Positions 1 to 13,500 of a stretch of DNA of 64,000 nucleotides are shown piece after piece. The notes beneath the pieces were generated by a model. It worked only from the letters and a program-made list of their open reading frames with translations, was not told where the DNA came from and did no database searches. Each line of letters starts with the position of its first letter. Within the stretch, counting starts at the first letter, position 1. This stretch comes from Owenia fusiformis (lineage: Eukaryota > Annelida > Polychaeta > Sabellida > Oweniidae), in NCBI GenBank assembly GCA_903813345.2, contig CAIIXF020000001.1, positions 19,303,915 through 19,367,914 of the forward strand. Direction: 5' to 3'. A program made the translations under genes and the position numbers.

Positions 1-75
1 TAGGCCAAGGGAAAAGTAATAGTAAGCTGTATATAGAAGAGATATACAGCTTACTATTACTTTTCCCTTGACCTA
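1..75. repeat. Near-perfect 34-bp inverted repeat (hairpin)
   Basis: Arms 1-34 and 42-75 are reverse complements with a single mismatch, separated by a 7-nt loop. The arms contain the word AAGGGAAAAGTAATAG and its complement. The structure begins at the first base, so it may extend to the left. It is probably the core of a small fold-back element; no gene is attached to it. Confidence 0.85.
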
Positions 76-1854
76 TGGCATGTACTAATTCTGAATTTTT
101 ATCTGTCTCATAGTAGAAAGCCCCAATAGAATTTGAGCAGTCTAGTCAAATGTTTAAATAAGGCAACAGTTTAACAATTTCAGTCAATTTCAAGCTGACA
201 CTCAGTCAGGTCAGGTGATAATTGACCCCTCTCCTATTGGCCCGTGGTGTCATAATCTACAATGGAGTGCTATTTTGATATCACAGTGAAAATAATGCAA
301 ACAGAAAATAACAATTTGTTCTTGAGTATACTTTATTTCTTAAATATAATAACAATTGGACATTGTCAACTTAATACTATAAACACCTTAAATTTCACAA
401 GTGCTTAATTTTACTGAATAAGCATTTTCAAAATTTAGCTGGGATTTTTAATTTCCCGACAACAATGTTATTTCACTGAAATAGTTCATTATACATTTTC
501 ATCACATTCATGTTTAGTTTCATATCATTAGTTTCTGGATAACATGAGTATATTTTTAGATATACTCATTTGTACAAGTCACAATGCAGTTCAAAATAAT
601 GTCAGAGCACTTAAAACATAAGGTTTTGTAGTTTGATGCAAACTTTATCACAGTGCAGTAGGGGAGGTTTTAAATCCATAGAAAAAAGTGATATTTGTGC
701 AGTAATGTCCCTATACACATGCATATTCTACAGATATCACTTTTCCCATACATTTCAAATATATCATATACCAGTACATGAATTATTTTATAATATATAA
801 TAGTACATGTACATAAATCAGAAAATCGAAAAAATACAAAAATATACAAAATATTTAATATTATTTGATTATCATCCATAAAGATATATCCTTTATGAAA
901 AAATGACACAAAAATCACATTCACTAAATAACTAAATATAACTTTTTACTACAACTATTCTACATTTTTATCTCTTTCTTAGAGTAAATATAGATCAGCA
1001 AAATTTGCTACAAAACTCACATTTAAAAATGCTGTCAATTAAAGACAATTACACTAAGCGTCTCGTCTATTTCACTTTTACTTAAACATGTATATTTGCA
1101 ACCTGGTCACAAGCACAAACATGTATAAACTTCTATCCACCTTAATGGGTCAAGAGCTGTAATCATCTTACTTAATAACCCTAAAATGTATATTTTATCA
1201 TAATGATATGTAACATACACAATCAATAGACTAAGACATAAACCTGTAAGTATTGGATCTTAAAAAGTGTTCAGAAAATAAATAATATCAATTTGAAATC
1301 TTCAGAAAAGAAAGTTTAAGACATAAATTGTTATGGAGAGTTTGTACATATTATTAATTTAAGGTTATTTAGGATGAGAAAAACAGCTCTTGACCCTGTA
1401 ACACAATCTATACACACTATCTAATTTTTCCATCTTTTATTTCTTCCTCATAATGAATGAACAGTTATATAATTCAGTTAATTGTCAAAGTAGCAAATTG
1501 CCACAAGGGCATAGTAAGCATGCTAGCATCTAATTATTCATAAAGTGGCAAAATTCCAATACTTTAAATGAATTTGTTATTGCAAAAAGTTCCTCATTCG
1601 GGAGAATGCTCACCACAAAGTGAATCTTGTATTAAAATCAATTGAGCAATGTGATTTACAAGAAATATTCACAAGAGCGTCACCAACGAGACATGCACGC
1701 TTTTTGACTAGAGACAGGTTTTATTGGAAGTGCATCAGAATGAATATGTACATGGACATTAAAAGCTGTCAAGAACTTCTCTTTTTTCTACTGCCCAATT
1801 GCAGGTTATTCTGTATTCTTGTTTTGGAAAATACAACTATTTGAAATTATATAT

Positions 1855-2080
1855 CTCTAGTCAACAAAGTGTGTAAATTGTACACCTCCAGTCAATAAAG
1901 TGTGTAAATTGTACACCTCCAGTCAACAAAGTGGGTAAATTATATATCTCCAGTCAACAAAGTGTGTAAATTGTATACCTCCCAACAACAAAGTGGGTAA
2001 ATTAGTATGTATCTATATTCAGTCAACAAAATGGGTAAATTGTATACCTCCAGTCAACAAAGTAAATCATATTCCTCCAG
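1855..2080. repeat. Tandem repeat, about 32 bp, seven copies
   Basis: Copies of a unit containing AGTCAACAAAGTGTGTAAAT follow one another with substitutions and small length changes. The unit shows no coding content. A short open frame through it is a by-product of the repeat. Confidence 0.85.
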
Positions 2081-2906
2081 TAAAAATTGAAGACCTGATT
2101 GCACATGTATACTTTTTAAAATTGTGGAATATCTTTGGAGATAAAACAAAATCACCAATTAATGAAAAACAGTTTTAAGACAAAAGTGTGCATACTTTAA
2201 CTGTTTAACATCTATTAAATAATGCTTTGATTGATATTTGGAATGTTTCATTTTGACTTATCTCAGCACATACTCAATATGCTATGTAGAGTGACATTGA
2301 CAAATAATGAATGAAACAATACCTAAATCTTAAATATACAGTATAGGAATGTACAATTACTCAGAGCATGCATAGATATTGTCTTCCTAATTGATAGATG
2401 GTACTACAAGATACCTGAATTAATGTCACTGAAAGTTATGAAGAACCAAATAAATATCTTGTTCCATTATGCTTGTAGACACCTTTCACAACACTCAAAC
2501 TGTCTAAACCAGGATGTCAAACATATGACATCAAAGACATATTATAGTACCACTGTCATATTCCTCAAACTCTGATTGGTCCATGTCATACACGTGACTA
2601 AAAACAACAAGCATTATTATATCACTATCTAGCTAGCGACAGTATGATTGGTCAAAACCGGGTCACATGTCGTGGGATATCTGGCGATATTCAATGGCAA
2701 TGCTAATCAGATAAGACAACCGTGAGATATCTAGCGATATCCCACGCTCCCGGGAATTTTCAAAGAATTTGTTTTCGTTCAGTGTAAATAATTTAGTTCA
2801 GTTTAAGTCAAAATAGCAGACGAACCGAGTAGATTCGTAAAAATATCTGAAGAGTTAATGACTTAATAATATTAGGGATGTTTAGCTAGACAGTGATATA
2901 ATAAAA

Positions 2907-3022
2907 CAAATATTTCACTCTATTTTCGGTGAATACCTGCAGCACTTTCACAAGGTGAAATATCGTGGAATATCACTTGTGAAAGATGTACAGGTATTCA
3001 CCTCAATAGAGTGAAATATTTG
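2907..3022. mobile_element. Fold-back MITE
   Basis: CAAATATTTCACTCTAT at the left end is answered by its complement at the right end. The interior (GGTGAATACCTG and CAGGTATTCACC) also pairs, so nearly the whole element folds into one hairpin. It lacks coding capacity. A degraded second copy with the words AATACCTG and CAGGTATTTACC lies at about 3190-3310, supporting a mobile family rather than a one-off palindrome. Confidence 0.7.
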
Positions 3023-3552
3023 TTCAATATTCAACGGAAGTCATGTGACTCCGTTGAATATCAAATGATATTCATCAGTCATGACTTAATTCAGTGTAAT
3101 TTTAATTTTATATATCCACAGGATTAGATTGTTATGATTAAGAAGGCATCAATAGTTTTTATTTCATTAATGTGAGTGAGGAATATAACAGTGAATAATA
3201 AAACAAATGTTTTTCGGCGAATACCTGTGACACTTTCATAGCCCTTCTGGCTTCGTAGAATATTGTGGAAGATGCACAGGTATTTACCTCAATAGAATTA
3301 AATATTAAATACCTGTATAATATATACTGAACTCTTAATGAGCTACAATGCACATCAATTGCTCCTGAGACAAATAAATTGTTTGATACTGTGATGGTGG
3401 ATCTTTCTGGGATTGTCAAAGAACATCCTGCTTTCGATGGAAAATAGTTTTCAAACCTTTTAAATGAGGTTTACAGTTTTCACCATTTTAGTAGAAAAAT
3501 ATTCTGCTGTGTTCCCCAATCTACAGTTATTTGAGAGCATTTCTGATTTAAT

Positions 3553-4445
3553 TCAGTGGTATTCTCCAAAAGTTATTCGAGTTGGTTGTTGATCCTCTTT
3601 AAAACTCTGCAAGAAAAAACAACACTATTTATAGATTAGGACTCCTATCTTTATGGTAAGGAGATAGGGGAGACTAGATGAATGGCAAATGGGTGGGATC
3701 AAGCTGAGAGGCTTCTCCCTTAGGAGGCAATGGGATATAGTTTATGTGGCAACTTAATTATGACATCACATGGCCTCATCTAAACCAACCAATCAATGCA
3801 AGGAACACATTTGTTAATCTATAAATAGATTTGACTGTTTTGCAAAATAAGAGTATACATATTTGAAATTTGAATCTTGTCACAACTTGTTATATTTGTA
3901 TTACAGTTGTCATGATATGAAATAAAGGGAAGATGGAAGTAAACTTGATTATATTTGCATCACTGTTGTCATAATATAAATAAATAACTGAAATAAGGAG
4001 AAGATAGCCAGAAGTAAACCTTACCCACTGGTCTCCAGTTTCATATGGCGCAACTTTATCCTCTTTATATTTATATTGTGATCTCTTGATGCTTGTAATT
4101 ACTGGAAATAAAAGAACAAACAACTTTGAATAAGGTGTATACATGTAATTCACATTTTAACATGGATATTTACACATTCATGTAGAATACAGTTCAAAAT
4201 CAAAAATATTTGGATCAAATATAAAATGACATTTCCAAAATTTTGAATTTCAACAATTTCATTTGGTAGAAATGAATTTTATGTATTTTTTAAAGTGACA
4301 TATTTAAAATTCATTCATCCATAATTTGGTTTGTGAATCAGAAAAGAAATTCCAGGAATTAGTTTTCCTTTTGTATTTCAATGGACAAAAAGTCGTGACT
4401 GCATGTACTTTTACTAGTACAGATAGGTAACTTAATGCTCGTCTC

Positions 4446-4486
<41 letters not shown>

Positions 4487-4488
4487 GT

Positions 4489-4523
<35 letters not shown>

Positions 4524-7500
4524 TCACTCATTTATTTCATATATACATACTACAGCATTCTATAAATATTTTTTGTGTTTACAATTGACGGGCTAAAGGT
4601 TGTCGCCAACATAAGTTATATATCAATAAGTAATACAAAAAGCTTATTCTTATGATGCTTTATCTACAAAACAAGTTCTTATGATCTTTTTATCTACCAA
4701 ATTTACTTTTTTTTTTTTATTGATCCAGTATTATTTATGGATACTGTGCTTGTTACGTGTATTTCATATGTAGTTGTATGCATCTATGGAATAACCTCAT
4801 TCATACATCCCTCATTCATACATTCATTCACTCATTCAATCATCTTTTCATTCGTTACACATTTTACAATATGTTAAATATGATCTTTGGTTACATATCT
4901 ATTTATTTTTATTACTGTTACACATAATTTTTTTTTATTTTTATTTTTATTTATTTTTTTTTTTATTTTTTTTATTATGTCAATGGAAAATATAAAGTTA
5001 ATACAAAAATAAAAACAATACATATTCTTATAACTTTTCATAAATGATTGCTAATTCATCATTCTTATTAAAAAAAGTGGACCTCTCTATATAATCTTTG
5101 ATATATGATTTGAACTCATAAAAGGTTACATTTGTTTTTTCTAGAAAACTTTTGTATATACAATATTTCATAATAATGATTGCTAAATTCATTACATTAT
5201 GCTCATCGTCTTTAGGTTTATGACCATATAAAATATCTTTGTCATGTAGTTTTACTTTATCATTAATTACAAATTTAGAAAATTCACTCCACATTTCTTT
5301 TGCTTTTTTACAATCAACAAACATATGTTTCAGGGTATGGATTTCATTGCAATACAAACATTTTTGTGTATCAGCTAATTTCATTTTAAACAATTTATCT
5401 TGACATATAAGTATATTATGGAGTATTTTAAATTGAAATATTTGTAATTTTGGATCTTTAGTAATTTTCTTTGCTAACATAAAATGTGATTGAATATCTT
5501 CTTCTTCAATAAATTGTTTTACTCTTTCGAGTGAAACAGGTATTTCAAAATTACTTTGTATCAAAGCATTATGTGCTTTTTTGCATGTGACATTTTCTAC
5601 AGTGACATTACTCTTTCTTTCAACTCTAGCAATATTTGTAATTTGACCTCTTAAAATTTTTTTCCAAACCGCAGGTATTGCTGATTTTAAGCCATTAAAA
5701 TCCATATCTTTGATTCTTAAATTATATTTTTCTTGTATAACATTCTTCTGTAAAAATTGACCATTTTCATCCACAATATGCTTTATTTTACAAATACCAT
5801 GTTTGTACCAATCCTTATGAAAAACTGATTTATTTGCAATTAATATATTTTGATTGTTCCATATTATCTCTTCCTTGATTTCCTCTAGTTCTTCTGGTTG
5901 ACTGTTATCCTTTATTTTGTTCCAATCTTTTACAACATTCTTGTAAAATGGATAAATTTTAGTTAAATCTAAATGTTTAAAATCATAATTAGACTTAAAA
6001 AGGAGATCTTGTCCAAATTGTGATAGTAACATTCTTGGTATTGCTTTCCATGCACCATCTTCATCGTTGGATAATCTTTTAACCCAAACTGCTTTAAGCG
6101 CCTGGTCTAACAATTGGAATTCTGTCATTTTCAGGCCTCCGTCTTGAAGTTCACCAATTAACGTTTTTTTCTTAATCTTTGGAGTCTTATTTCCCCATAC
6201 AAAATTCCATATAACATCATCAATTTCTTTAATATATTTCTCTGGGATTATTGATATTGCTGATATATTTGTTATTTGGGAAATTCCAATAGATTTTACC
6301 AAAAGTATTCTTCCTTGTAAACTTAAGTTTCTGTATGTCCACATATTTAGCTTATTCTTTATCTTTCTTATTTTATCTATAACATTGAATTCTAACTCAA
6401 CATTTTGATCATATGAAAAACAATATCCCAGTGCTTTAGCTTGCCTAACATTTTGTATATCATTAAATGTTTCTGTGTTATTTTTTGACTGTCCAATCCA
6501 CATTAGTTCTGTTTTACTTTTATTAAGTTTTAATCCTGAACATATTTCAAATCTATCTAAAATATTTATAGTTTCTTGCACTGACTCTTTATCACTTAGG
6601 GTTGCTGTGATGTCATCAGCATATTGAACTGACTTTATTTCTAAGTCTTGCACTTTTATACCATGTATGTTTTTATTTCTTTGAATTTCTAGACTTAGTA
6701 TTTCTATTATCATTATAAATAACATGCCAGAAAGTGGATCTCCTTGTCTTACTCCTCTACTGACTTTAAAAAATCCTGATGATTCTCCATTGTTAATAAT
6801 ACTGCTCTCAGAGTTTTTGTAAATACTTTTAAAATAATTAATAAAAATGTCTCCAAAACCAAAAGCTTCTAAAGTGTGTTCAATAAATTCCCATTCCACG
6901 GAATCGAACGCCTTATGAAAATCTAAAAACAGTAACAGCCCATTTTGTTTTGTATCATCCATATATTGCATTACATCTTTTATTAATCTAACATTTGTTC
7001 CCATGAATCTTTTCATTACATATCCCGTCTGATTTGCACTAATTATATTTGGAAGTACCGATCTTAATCTTTGAGACAATATTTTGGTCAACAATTTATA
7101 ATCATAATTAAGTAATGTTATTGGTCTCCAATTAGCTAAATTATATCTGTCTTTAGATTTTTTAGGGATTAAACTAATTATTCCTCTCCTTTGGCTACAA
7201 CTTAATTCACCTTGTTGTAAAGAAAAATTAAAACATTCAACTAAATCCTTCTTTAATAGATCCCAAAATTCTAAATAAAATTCTGGTGGTAAACCATCAC
7301 TTCCTGGTGACTTTCCTTTTTTAAAAGATCTTATACAAGTATGGCATTCTTCTATTGTTATTTCTTTATCACATATATCCTTATTATTTTCATTAATTTT
7401 TGGGATGTCATTGTGATCAAGAAAGTAATTACTTGCTTGTTTGATATCTTTTTCATTTTTCTTTCTGTAAGAAGATGTATATAAACTTTCATAAAAACTT

Positions 7501-10500
7501 TTTTCTGCTTCTAATATTTCTTCAGGTGCAGTGATCTCTCTTCCATTCTGTAATCTCAGCTTTGTTATAACTTTATTTGTACTGTTTGATTTTTCTAAAT
7601 TAAAAAAGTATTTTGTAGATCTTTCTCCTTCCTCATACCATTTTGCACGGCTCCTTATCATGTGACCTTTTGTCTTTCTGTCTTGTATAACACCCAATCT
7701 TAACTTTAACCTGTTTAACTCATTTATATTATCTTGAGATGCATTTTTATCTACATTAACTTGAGCTTTATTTGTTTCTACTAATAATTTCTTCTCCTCG
7801 TCCCTTTGTTCTTTTGCTAACTTTTTTGAAAATTTTATACATTCTTGTCTAATTTTCATCTTTAGAAAGTCCCATTGTACTCTTTTATCTTCGTTTTTAT
7901 TTTCATCATTTTGTATGTCTTCAATTTGTTTACGAAGATGTTCTTTAAATTCTGGATTATTCAATAAGGCTGTGTTTAGTTTCCATATCCCTGGGCCCCT
8001 TTTTCTATAGTCCTTTGATTGTATTTCAAGTTTAATTGCAAGATGGTCTGGAGAGGGTGCTGACTGTATATCTGTACTGCATAAATCTTCTAAATGATTT
8101 GAAGTGAAAAAATAATCAAGACGACATTGTATCTTAAATGATGGGTTGTGCCATGTATATCGTTGCTGGGTAGGGTGCTGTCTCCTCCATATATCTGTCA
8201 AACTGTTTCCTTGTAGAATATATTCTATTTCCTCGATTACTGTGCGTTTTTCCTGAACATCTTTTCCACCATTTTTGTCAATGGTTTGCATGCAACAATT
8301 AAAATCTCCTCCTAATATCAAATGATCCTATTCTTGCTGCTGTATAATACCATTTATGTCTTTATAAAATGTTACCTGTTGTTTTGGATCATTAGGTGCA
8401 TATAGATTAAGTAAACAATAAATTTCATTTTGAATCTTTATATTTATTAATAGGTATCTTCCAGTTTTATCATATATAACATCACATATGTCATAATCAA
8501 AATTTTTTGAAAACAGTACCATTACCCCTTTACTATGATTCGTTCCATGATTAAAATAACACTGACCATTCCATTCTGATTTCCATTTATCTTCTACATC
8601 TTTTACACTAAATGTTTCTTGCAGAAAACAAATATCTACACATTGATTTTTTAACCATCTGAAAATATTCATTCTTTTTCTAGCTTTATGTAACCCTCTT
8701 GCATTCAATGACATCATTTTAAACTTGTAACCCATGTTTTTTAGAAGTATGACTGATATTTACCTGCATTATGTTAATCTCTGTACAGACATTTTTCACA
8801 TCATTCACACACATTCTTGAATTATCACACACAAACACAAACACACAAACAGAGTAGAAGAAAATAACAAACAATGAACTAATGAATTTATTTATTGTAA
8901 TATATATACAGTTACTTTACTAAGGTCTCAGGATACTATTTATCCTGTGTATTGCAGTGTATAAAAAGGAACTGCAATAAAAAGCAATTGGTAATATGAG
9001 AAATTAGATAAAAACTTACCTTATGAGACAAAAGGAAAATTACTAAGTCTATATCAATAATATGTAAAAGGCAATAAGCCCATTTAAAGCTGATAATAAT
9101 TTAACATTTATCAGGTGATATAATTTAAATAGAATATAACTTAAGAACCTTAGCATTTAAGAATGGATCTATGGTTTGGTTTCCACTCATTTAAAAAATT
9201 GGATGGATGCACCGGTGGCGACTGTCAGGCTACCGCGTTGACATCGCCACTGCCCACGAGTAGTGCAGGCGTGTTGCTTTAGATTAAAACATCCAATCAC
9301 ATTTAAAGGTACACACCTGATAAATTTCTTGAAAATTATATTATCACGAGAATATTTAATTATGAAAAAACAAAAATAGTAAATTAGGTTCATACCCACT
9401 TTACCCAACCGTGCTCTGTATTTCTTGTATGTTGTCAGGTCAAAAAATTTGTGATTAACTTTTGAGCTATGTAAAGATGTCAGTGTTGACTACTGACATT
9501 TCAAAATTGAAAAGAAAGTGAAAGTGAAAGTGGATCTGTTTTTATGCTGTCACGAGCAATCTTACGCCATTTATATATGTGTATCTAAAGTCATTTTATA
9601 TGGTTGTCTAATTTTCGAACTCTATCTCTCGAGCAAGAATTAGTGTTGAATCACCCATGTATTGCATACAACCAAATATATTTGATTCTGAGTGTTATTT
9701 AATAGCAAGTGATTGCTAATTGCAAACCTGGTAAATTCATTATACCACATCACAGTTAAGAGTTGATTCTTACTTACATGTGGGCGACCACCTTTATAAT
9801 TAACAGTATTACTGAGCTTTGGTATAGGAAATAAGAACTCCATCCTCACTGTTTTCATCACTTGATTTGATTTTCAAAATATTTGTTACTGTTAAATAGT
9901 TTTTTACAGTTTGTTTATATCGTGGTTTTTAACCCTTTTCCAGTAGTCTGTTTACATGTATGTCTCTAGTTATTGACTCTCTGTCTCAGTGAGTGGAGTA
10001 ATTTTCTTATTTCAAAAAATGTTAATTAGGGAATTTCTTATTGAAAAAAGCTAATAAAGTCTCTGTTATTTAGGCAAATAATTGGAATGTTCGACCTGAA
10101 ATGCAAAATTACTCAATTAACAATTCAATTGATCTTCAAATATAAATTTGTTTCAAGTTCAAGTTTTGTCTCAAGGTAAAACGTTTGTAGACAGTTTTTT
10201 CACTGGTGTGGAGCTTATGTTGCTGGTATATGAAGCTGTCCATTCACAAACAGTTTGTCTCCCCGTAGTTTTACATTACACCCCTGCCTCTTGAATTCCA
10301 TGAGTTTAGGTAGGAGGGCCTTACGTCTGGCTAGAACCTCTGTTGGATATTGTTCATCTACCCGAAACCTTGTTCCACTGAGGTTTTTCACATGTTGAAA
10401 TACCACATTTTTCCCTCCATATGGATTAACATGTATTATTATCGGGCGTGGGTATTTTGCATTGGGTTTTTTGTTACCAAGTCGATGTAGTCTGTCTGTT

Positions 10501-13500
10501 TTCACATGTTGTCGTGGCTTCTGGATTTTCATAGTTTTTTCAAGAAACGTATACAGTTTTTCCTTTGTAGATTCTGGTGTTTCGCCATCTTCTTCTGGAA
10601 TGTTAAAGAAGACCAAGTTTTCCCTCATCTGCATGGACTGTACATGCGTAATGCCATCATTTTGCTTCGATAGCTGAGTTTTTAGGCTGTCGATTTCATC
10701 TTTTTGTTGTTTCAATGTTTGTTCCATATTTTTATGTGATGTTTTTAGATCCCCTATTTCATCTTGTGCGTCTGTTAATGCCTTGGTTATGTCCTTAATC
10801 TCTGTTTTAAGTGAATCAATGTCATCCTTTGTTGCTAAAGTTTGTATGTCTTCCCGTGTCACCATCATCTTTTTAAGATCATATATAACTTTAATCCATT
10901 CTGGATCTGAGGTATTGTCTGTAGCCATTGTGTGAGCAATGTTTATACTGTCATTCGTGTCGGTATAATTAGATTCTGTTGATTCATTTAATATTTCAAG
11001 GCACTCCTCAAATTTTAATCGCTTATCATCATGAAATATTTCTGGTGATCTATCACAAGGTGAACTCAAATTACGTTTTCTATCACTCAGATTCAATGTA
11101 TATGATTTAGGTGGGCTGATACGTGTTGATGGCTTAGCAGTTATATAGTTAATATAGGTATTCATTGCCAATAATGTTTACATTTTCCATTGCTCTTAGC
11201 CAGTGGTCATACATGTAGATGCAGCTTTGGCAGTTCAGATTTTGTAAACAAAGGATTTTCACTTCAACTTCAATTTTCTCAGTCTACAAGCAATTATTCT
11301 ACTTACAGTTTTTTGACATGTATTCTCCTTACATTTATGTACATATCCATATATTTCATATCATTATATTTCATATATATCCATCATAATTTCTCATATT
11401 ATACCCTACAAAATGTTTAGGTTTTACACATTTTGTGCTGCCATCTATTTGCTCGTCTCATATATGGTGTTATATAATATGTCTGTTATTTGGTATTTAG
11501 CATCTTCCTCCTTCAGTTCAAGGTCATTGAATTCAACCAATAAGCAAACAGGGATGAAACAATCGTGACAAACATGGCTAATCACTCAATGTTTTGAGGT
11601 GTTTCCAAAATTTAATCATCTCCCCAATCCAAATATTGCATGCTTTTGATAATAGATTTTGTTAACATGCTGTTTATTGGCTTCAGGTTTACATTCATTC
11701 TAGTGGTGCATTTTTATATAAATAGCAGCATTCCTGATCCAAATTATTTCAAAACAATTTTTCGAGTGATTTTGAGCGATTTTAATTTGCAATAGAATTA
11801 AGGATATTAATTAGTGTCATCATGAAGGTGCAGTGTGTCTTAGTATTGTGTCTCCTACTTTTAGCAGTGTGTCTCATGGAAGTTGACGCTTGTGGAAGAC
11901 GCAGGAGAGGAGGATCAAGTGGTAAGTTATTATGGTTTATAGGGGTCTGGCTCGTACTGTCATATTAGGTTTTCAACAAATACACTTGCTAGTTCTCTTT
12001 AATTTAATTTTAATTTTGCAGAAATAAAAGCAAGAGCGATTGTACCTAAAAAATGAAATGAAAATATTTTTGAATTGCAACAATTTTTTCAATTCTAAAC
12101 TTGTCTCTTTAACTTTGTAGCTGTAGGTAGATCTTTGAAGCTAGAAGAAATTTGAAGATAATAGAGAAAATGAATCTGCAGGGCTTCTGAACATGTGCCA
12201 CAAAAGATTACAATAATCAAATAATGATAAATACCTGATATATTGGTAGTAGCTAAAAATCAATGAAATAGGAAAAATACATATTTTGTATTCTATATTT
12301 ACATGCAAAATTTTGTATGATTTATAGGGTGTTCTTCCTGTTCAAGTTCTTCATGCTCGAACTATTGTGAAAATCTACCAAATGCAGCCACAGGGAATTA
12401 CTATGGTTCATGCGGAAATGACAAACTGTGTCGCTGTTACAACACACTTGGGCAACTGGTAGGGCAGAAATGTGTGTAGGAAGAAATCATGAGGTAAAGT
12501 TTAAAAGACTCTAATATTCAAACTCTAAATTATGATTTTAAGGATTGTTATTCAGTAGTACCTTTGTGGGTGTATGTCATATATGGAGTTTCTTCTATGT
12601 TTTTGGCTCAACCACTTTTTGCAAACACACTGACTATGTATATGTGATACCTGACTCATCATACAAAAACATGCAAATTGATGATTTTTTCTTTTGTTAC
12701 TTATGTGAACTTTTATTTGAGTTGTATCATATTTTGTCTATTTATATTTTAGGACTGAATCAAGTCTCTTTGGAGAGGTAAGACTAGGAAAAGAAAATTG
12801 AAAATGGACTAAAAATCAAGACAATGAACAAGGAAAACATTTTGAAAATAACAATGGAACTGTCTGACATTGAACTTTAACTGTACACCATATGTTCAAG
12901 TGGAGTGTACAATAGTATTAATAATAGAAATATAGAATATATTTTACTTTACATTTATTTATGGAGTTTCATTTTTGGATACACTTAAATTCCACAACTT
13001 GAATATACCAGAAACGTGTATCATGGTAGATAAAGTACTAGATAGCTTATGGTAAGGTACAAACCAGACCAATCTTATACTTCAGAGTAATTTTATAAAA
13101 CTCACACAGAATACTTGGGTAAATTGTTAATTGCTTAAAATGTAATACCATACTGATAAAGTTTAATGACCAATCAGATAACAAGTGGATTTCCCTGGTT
13201 TATTCAAGTTTTAGATAATTAATTTTGAAGAAAATAATTTGACCAGTCAGCACAATGGCAAAATTAGCACATAAAGTAGTGGATTCAGGGCTACTTCGCT
13301 GGTAAGTAGATAGTGAATATGTTATATGGCTCAACATGCAAAAAAGTCCAGGGGGTCTTGATTGTACTTTCTATCGCCACATCCCTCTTTGAATACATTC
13401 ATCTGGAAACTTTGATTCTACTCATTTAAGCACCCTTGAACCATGAAATGAAAAGAACATCCCGTTTTTCCAATGATCTGATTTTTTCCGCTCGTGGATA

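Larger units (their letters stand above)
76..3552. other. Non-coding flank downstream of the large minus-strand gene
   Basis: I see no supportable protein or RNA gene here. The stretch is AT-rich and holds a 32-bp tandem array (1855-2080), a fold-back element (2907-3022) with a partial second copy (about 3190-3310), and short palindromes near 2640-2760. The 3' UTR of the large minus-strand gene should lie just below 3553; an AATAAA on the minus strand (3158-3163) is a candidate polyadenylation signal. Confidence 0.6.
4452..11449 (-). mobile_element. Full-length L1-type non-LTR retrotransposon
   Basis: The element is about 7.0 kb on the minus strand, inserted in an intron of the large gene. 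A 16-bp direct repeat, TGCTCGTCTCATATAT, flanks it at 4436-4451 and 11450-11465, as expected for target-primed reverse transcription. The minus-strand 3' end is a long A-rich tract (T-rich on the plus strand, about 4459-4520). It has an ORF1 with coiled coil and RNA-binding domain, and an ORF2 with an apurinic-like endonuclease, a reverse transcriptase and a C-terminal Cys/His knuckle. Intact flanking duplication and almost intact frames indicate a fairly recent insertion. L1/Tx1 clade is the likely placement. Confidence 0.93.
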
